NCBI RefSeq assembly: GCF_000166195.2
Contig: NZ_CM001403.1
Location: 3,180,432 to 3,244,431 of the forward strand
DNA length: 64,000 nucleotides
Reading direction: 5' to 3'
Origin: Mucilaginibacter paludis DSM 18603
Lineage (GTDB): Bacteria; Bacteroidota; Bacteroidia; Sphingobacteriales; Sphingobacteriaceae
A program made the translations under genes and the position numbers. The notes under the pieces were generated by a model. The model had not been told where the DNA came from and did no database searches. It saw only the letters and a program-made list of their open reading frames with translations. This document shows positions 59,743 to 64,000 of the stretch, piece by piece; position 1 is the stretch's first letter; each line of letters opens with the position of its first letter.

Positions 59743-61350
59743 ATGACCACTAAAAAATCAACAAGGCAGTTCGTTTTCTTTTTGCTAACTATACTGCCAT
59801 TGTTTTCGGCAGCACAGCAGCATTTTAAAATTTTAAAGGGCGAAAAATGGTATGGCGGTACGGTTGATGAGGGTATTATGGCTCCATACCATCCAGGCTA
59901 TACTTTCGATTTGTTTGGGAACAATAATGATAATCAATCGGCGCCGCTGTTATTATCATCATCCGGCAGATATATCTGGAGCAATCAACCCTTTAAGTTT
60001 ACATTCTCTGAAAACGAGTTACTCATTTCGGATAATCTCGACAGCGTCAACATTCACAATAGTGGAAAAACACTCGCGGAGGCTTTTAAGGCCGCCAGCA
60101 GCGCGCATTTTAAGGCAAGCGCCTTGATGCCCGATAGCTTGCTGTTTGCACAACCACAGTATAACACCTGGATAGAGTTGGTTTACAACCAAAACCAAGC
60201 CGATATTCTGAAATATGCCCACGCTATCATTGATAACGGTTTCCCGCCGGGTGTTTTGATGATTGATGACAACTGGGCCGATTATTACGGCAAATTCGCT
60301 TTCCGGAAAGACAGGTTTCCGGATGCCAGGCAAATGATCACAGAATTGCATCAGCTGGGTTTCAGGGTAATGATATGGGTTAGTCCGTTTATCTCGCCGG
60401 ATACGCAAATCTTTCGCGACCTGAATGATAAGCGATTGTTAATCATGGATAACAACGGCGATAAAACCCTGAAATGGCAGGATGCAACCAAACCCGCAAT
60501 TATCAGCTGGTGGAACGGTTATAGCGCATGCCTTGACTTTACCAATGATGCCGCTCAGACCTGGTATAAACAGCAACTTGATGGAATGATGTCCGCTTAC
60601 GGCGTAGACGGGTTTAAGTTTGATGCCGGGGATATCGAGTTTTATACAGGGAACATGGTAACTTTTCAAAAAAAGAATGCGAACGAACAAAGCGAACTTT
60701 GGGGAGTTTTTGGAACGCGTTATAAATTAAACGAATACCGCGCCATGTGGAAACGGGGCGGCCAACCTATTGCCGAGCGCCTTCGCGACAAAAAGCATAA
60801 TTGGAACGATCTTAAAAAACTAATACCCAATATAACCGCCGCCGGTTTGTTGGGCTATCAGTTTACCTGCCCGGATATGATAGGCGGTGGCGAGTACGGC
60901 TCGTTTATCGGCCTGGCTAAGTTTGATCAGGACCTGGTGGTACGGTCTGCCGAGTGCAGTGCATTGATGCCCATGATGCAGTTTTCGGTAGCACCGTGGC
61001 GCATTCTGGACAAAGAGCACTTGGCGGCCGTTAAAAAAGCAGTGCTGTTACGTAAAAAATACAAATCTTATATTCTGCAATGCGTAGTAGCATCAGCACA
61101 AAGCGGTGAACCTGTAATAAGGAACCTGGAATACGTTTTCCCGGGCCAGGCCCTTGCGGAAGTTAAAGATCAATTTATGTTGGGCAATCGCCTGTTGGTT
61201 GCTCCTGTTCTCGACAAAACTTCTGCCAGGATGGTTTATTTTCCAAAAGGAAAATGGAAGGGCCAGGATGGGAAAGTATTTAAAGGGCCATTAAATGTGA
61301 AGATAGAGGCATCTATTGGAGACCTGCCGGCTTTTGATAAATTAGATTAG
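59743..61350 (+). CDS. secreted GH31 family alpha-glycosidase
   Basis: A 535-residue enzyme with a signal peptide (TRQFVFFLLTILPLFSAAQ). GH31 features are GFPPGVLMIDDNWADYYGKF (about 166-185), GFRVMIWVSPFISPDT, the nucleophile loop GVDGFKFDAGDIEF (Asp near 293), the acid region around CPDMIGGGEYGSF, and VVRSAECSALMPMMQFSVAP. The KFDAG nucleophile loop and DDNWADYYGKF are closer to MYORG-type GH31 proteins, an alpha-galactosidase group, than to the usual DMNE type. It therefore probably cleaves an alpha-galactoside-like or alpha-HexNAc linkage. It is 37 bp after the mutase gene and probably co-transcribed with it. Confidence 0.88.
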   Translation: MTTKKSTRQFVFFLLTILPLFSAAQQHFKILKGEKWYGGTVDEGIMAPYHPGYTFDLFGNNNDNQSAPLLLSSSGRYIWSNQPFKFTFSENELLISDNLDSVNIHNSGKTLAEAFKAASSAHFKASALMPDSLLFAQPQYNTWIELVYNQNQADILKYAHAIIDNGFPPGVLMIDDNWADYYGKFAFRKDRFPDARQMITELHQLGFRVMIWVSPFISPDTQIFRDLNDKRLLIMDNNGDKTLKWQDATKPAIISWWNGYSACLDFTNDAAQTWYKQQLDGMMSAYGVDGFKFDAGDIEFYTGNMVTFQKKNANEQSELWGVFGTRYKLNEYRAMWKRGGQPIAERLRDKKHNWNDLKKLIPNITAAGLLGYQFTCPDMIGGGEYGSFIGLAKFDQDLVVRSAECSALMPMMQFSVAPWRILDKEHLAAVKKAVLLRKKYKSYILQCVVASAQSGEPVIRNLEYVFPGQALAEVKDQFMLGNRLLVAPVLDKTSARMVYFPKGKWKGQDGKVFKGPLNVKIEASIGDLPAFDKLD

Positions 61351-61489
61351 TTAGCGACAGCTAATTTTATAAATCCAAACCGCCGTTTATGTAATGGCGC
61401 CATTATTAACCATCTTATAAAAAAATCATGTTTTAAAATATTAGCACTGAGGGAAGTAATCTTGTTTTTATTATAAATTTTTAATTGAA

Positions 61490-62503
61490 ATGAATCAAAA
61501 AAAAATTACTACGATAAAAGAGATTGCCAAGGATTTAAAAGTCTCGGCGTCAACCGTTTCAAGAGCACTTCAAGGTCATCCAAGTATTGGGAGCGTTACT
61601 ATACAAAGGGTTAAAGATTTAGCTAAGGCCTTAAATTATGTTCCTAATAAATCGGCTATATTTTTTAATAAAAACAGGTCCTATACAATTGGTGTGATCG
61701 TTCCCTCCCTGTCGGAACCATTCTTCTGTAACGCGTTAAATACAATAGAAAGCGAAGCCTTTATCAGCGATTACAATATTATGATTGGTCAATCGCATGA
61801 AAATGCAGATCATGAACTGGATTTAATCAAAAAGATGATGGAATACAGGGTGGATGCAATTATTATATCTATATCCAAGGATACTCATAATTATTCAAGT
61901 ATTGAGCAGCTTGAAAATGTTCATATACCCATTGTTTTTTTTGACCGGATACCTGATAGAAAAGATGTGCATTTTGTTGTGTCAAATCTTGCACCAGGTG
62001 TTCTCAAAGCAATGGATTTACTTGTGGTGAATAGTCATCGTTCTATCGGTTTAATCAACGGGCCGGGCAACCTTATTGCAGCAAAAGACAGGTTAGCGCT
62101 CTATGCAAAAGGTCTTAGAGAAAATGGACTACCACTTATATCTGATTATGTTGTTCATACAGATTTAACCCCCAAAGCCAATATAGCTGCATTAAATAAA
62201 CTGATTAATTTAGAAAATGCCCCTACAGCAATTATTGTTTTTAATGACTATGTTCTACTGGATTGCAGAGATTTTTTAAAATCAAAAGGCTATTCACCAA
62301 AGGAAATTTGTTTGGTAGGTTTTTCAAATTTACCGCAATGGAGCTTTTCTGAAAACAAACCATTTGCATCAGTTGAACAATTTCCGTCAGAACAAGGTAA
62401 GGCATCTATCCGAATGGCTTTGGATCTGATTGAGAAAAGTAAAAACAATAATGATGTCATCTATCAGCATGTTTCGATAGAGTCAAGCTTAATGGTTTTC
62501 TAA
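61490..62503 (+). CDS. LacI family transcriptional regulator
   Basis: A 337-residue regulator. The N-terminal helix-turn-helix is TTIKEIAKDLKVSASTVSRA then LQGHPSIGSVTIQRV (about 7-35), followed by the hinge ALNYVPNKSAIFFNKNRSYT and a periplasmic-binding-protein-like sensor domain: IGVIVPSLSEPFFCNALNTI, IPIVFFDRIPDRKDVHFVVS and CLVGFSNLPQWSFSENKPFA. It is expected to bind the CG-centred palindromes at 44515 and 55093. Its own upstream region (61351-61489) shows no such site. The inducer is probably a sugar of the locus. The adjacent genes make it the local regulator, by inference. Confidence 0.93.
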   Translation: MNQKKITTIKEIAKDLKVSASTVSRALQGHPSIGSVTIQRVKDLAKALNYVPNKSAIFFNKNRSYTIGVIVPSLSEPFFCNALNTIESEAFISDYNIMIGQSHENADHELDLIKKMMEYRVDAIIISISKDTHNYSSIEQLENVHIPIVFFDRIPDRKDVHFVVSNLAPGVLKAMDLLVVNSHRSIGLINGPGNLIAAKDRLALYAKGLRENGLPLISDYVVHTDLTPKANIAALNKLINLENAPTAIIVFNDYVLLDCRDFLKSKGYSPKEICLVGFSNLPQWSFSENKPFASVEQFPSEQGKASIRMALDLIEKSKNNNDVIYQHVSIESSLMVF

Positions 62504-62662
62504 AGGGACGCCCCCCTGCTTCATATAAATGTAAATTACACAAACGGTTGCGTAGCGAAAATGGGCTGTTTTATCAGAATTTAAGCAATGTACTTGACTG
62601 TTAGATTGTTCTGTAGCTAAAAAAGGTAGAAATTGGAGTTAATTAATCTATAAAAACAAATT

Positions 62663-64000
62663 ATGAAAAAATTATCTTTAATTATGATCTCGATGGCTAT
62701 CATGAGTAGTTGTTCAAAAACTGCTCTTCAGCCTACTGCGTCAGAAGCTAACCCAACTTTGTCTGTGGGCAAATCATCGAAGGCTTTAACTAACGGCCCA
62801 GGCACCAATTATTTTGTTAACGGCGCTACCGGTAGTGATACAAACACCGGCCTTTCCACATCAGTCCCGTTAAAAACCATCCAGGCTGCGTTAAACAAAA
62901 CTACCGAAGGTGCAGCTGCAACAATAAACGTACTTGCAGGTACCTATTCAGAACGGATATCGTTCCCCCATTCGGGAGCCTCGTCTGCTGCGCCAATCGC
63001 GGTGACAAACTATTCCGGAGCAGCGGTATATCTTGATGGTACCAGCACTAATTCTGGTAGTAATACTAATATGGTAACTATTGCGAGCAAAAGCCATGTT
63101 CGGTTAAACGGTATCACCATTCAAAATGATATCATGTCCTTTGCCAACGGTATCGCGGTAACAGGCTCCGGTACTGATGTTCAAATAAATGCCTGTTCCA
63201 TACACAATGTAGGCTGGACAACCAGTATGACGGCCGTTCCAACATCATCAAATAATGCACATGCACTTTTTGTTGAAGGTACCTCATCGACAGCATACAG
63301 CAATGTATACATTGGTTACAATACAATTTATAGTTGCGCAACAGGATACAGCGAAGCTCTGTCCCTGACTGGTAACGTAAAGGATTTCTTGATTGAACAC
63401 AATGTTGTACACGACATCACCAATATTGGTATTGATATGTCGGGCCATTACAGCTATACAACGGCGCCCGATAGCGTAAACTTTGCCAGGGGAGGTAATG
63501 TTAATTACAATACCGTATACAATTGTGTATCTCCAGTAGCAACCTCCGGAGGTATCTATGTAGATGGCGGTTCTTATATTAATATACAGGGCAATACATG
63601 CTATGCCAACGGTGCCGGTATCACTGTAGGCTGCGAAAACAATAATTACACTGCTACTCAAATCAATGTACGTGATAATTTTATTTATAATAATGTTACT
63701 GCCGGCATTATATACGGTTCCAACCAGGCGAACAGTAAGGTGACCTATTCAACCTTGTCAGGCAATACATTTTACAATAACTTTTCGCAAGGTGGCTATG
63801 GCGGCGAGGTTGAATATCAAAATACAGATCATTTGAATGTTTTCGATAATATCATCCAGTCAAGGAGCAATGTGGTGGTTATCGCTTTATCAGGCTATAC
63901 TTCAACAAATTTAACCATGAACTATGATGATTATTATACATCAAGCGGATCATCAGGAACAATTACTTTTGACTGGGGCGGAATTAACTCAGGTGGCTAT
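62663..64000 (+). CDS. right-handed beta-helix lipoprotein, 3' end outside window
   Basis: Open from ATG 62663 to the right edge, 446 codons, incomplete. The lipobox Cys17 is in MAIMSSCSKTALQ. After a short linker the domain NYFVNGATGSDTNTGLSTSV then PLKTIQAALNKTTEG resembles the start of pectate-lyase-like and DUF1565 helices. Parallel beta-helix repeats with stacked Asn/Val follow, e.g. VYIGYNTIYSCATGYSEALS, FLIEHNVVHDITNIGIDMSG and INIQGNTCYANGAGITVG. It may be a polysaccharide lyase, hydrolase or surface-binding protein; I see no catalytic residues that decide. It is 159 bp after the LacI gene. Confidence 0.85.
   Translation, partial: MKKLSLIMISMAIMSSCSKTALQPTASEANPTLSVGKSSKALTNGPGTNYFVNGATGSDTNTGLSTSVPLKTIQAALNKTTEGAAATINVLAGTYSERISFPHSGASSAAPIAVTNYSGAAVYLDGTSTNSGSNTNMVTIASKSHVRLNGITIQNDIMSFANGIAVTGSGTDVQINACSIHNVGWTTSMTAVPTSSNNAHALFVEGTSSTAYSNVYIGYNTIYSCATGYSEALSLTGNVKDFLIEHNVVHDITNIGIDMSGHYSYTTAPDSVNFARGGNVNYNTVYNCVSPVATSGGIYVDGGSYINIQGNTCYANGAGITVGCENNNYTATQINVRDNFIYNNVTAGIIYGSNQANSKVTYSTLSGNTFYNNFSQGGYGGEVEYQNTDHLNVFDNIIQSRSNVVVIALSGYTSTNLTMNYDDYYTSSGSSGTITFDWGGINSGGY

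Overview
The window looks like chromosome from a Sphingobacteriaceae member of the Bacteroidota, most likely Mucilaginibacter or a close relative. The grounds are two SusC/SusD pairs, a fused lpxC-fabZ gene, a PorX-type response regulator, an OMP_b-brl_3 receptor, no visible Shine-Dalgarno pattern, and -7 boxes of the form TAnnTTTG. This assignment rests on family recognition by reading, not on a database search. I see no rRNA, intact tRNA, CRISPR array, prophage or insertion sequence.

Region 1 (1-10035) is a glycan-uptake locus on the minus strand. In transcription order it holds a phosphodiester glycosidase lipoprotein, an FAD-dependent oxidoreductase, SusC, SusD and a DUF5017 lipoprotein that runs off the left edge. 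A divergent ROK-family regulator faces it. Region 2 (10044-17933) is mixed: a secreted esterase, an unrecognised secreted protein, a small beta-barrel, an ECF sigma factor with its membrane partner, a DUF6249-like membrane protein, a thioesterase, a DinB protein and a sensor kinase. Region 3 (18253-24264) carries gltX, a low-molecular-weight phosphatase, an acetyltransferase, hisS behind a 182-bp tandem duplication, a repeat-rich gap and a hydrolase. Region 4 (24310-36910, mostly minus) holds an outer-membrane receptor with a glycine-rich tail, an aspartyl protease with a PDZ domain, cell-wall genes (amidase, BrkB/YihY, VanX-type dipeptidase, alanine dehydrogenase), tsaE, a VapBC pair beside a decayed antitoxin copy, and porX. 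Region 5 (37000-44057) is the lipid A block (lpxD, lpxC-fabZ, lpxA) with an HD hydrolase, an ABC ATPase, efp and a short-chain dehydrogenase.

Region 6 (44515-64000) is the most interesting part. It is a polysaccharide/amino-sugar utilisation locus of SusC, SusD, a PKD lipoprotein, an HGSNAT-like membrane acetyltransferase, a DUF4832 lipoprotein, a 41-residue ORF, a clan GH-D-like hydrolase, a NahK-like kinase, a NagB/PIG-L fusion, a GlmM-like mutase, a GH31 enzyme, a LacI-type regulator and the start of a beta-helix lipoprotein. Two almost identical 16-bp palindromes with a central CG lie 10-12 bp upstream of the -7 boxes of susC and of the kinase, which suggests a LacI-controlled two-promoter regulon. 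Kinase, mutase and deacetylase-deaminase together could form a route from free HexNAc through HexNAc-1-P and HexNAc-6-P to fructose-6-P without NagK or NagA.

Other structures of note are a perfect 30-bp inverted repeat at 15508/15733, a shared promoter-to-start spacing at gltX, hisS and lpxD that implies leaderless transcripts, and an EF-P whose tip lysine is replaced by asparagine.
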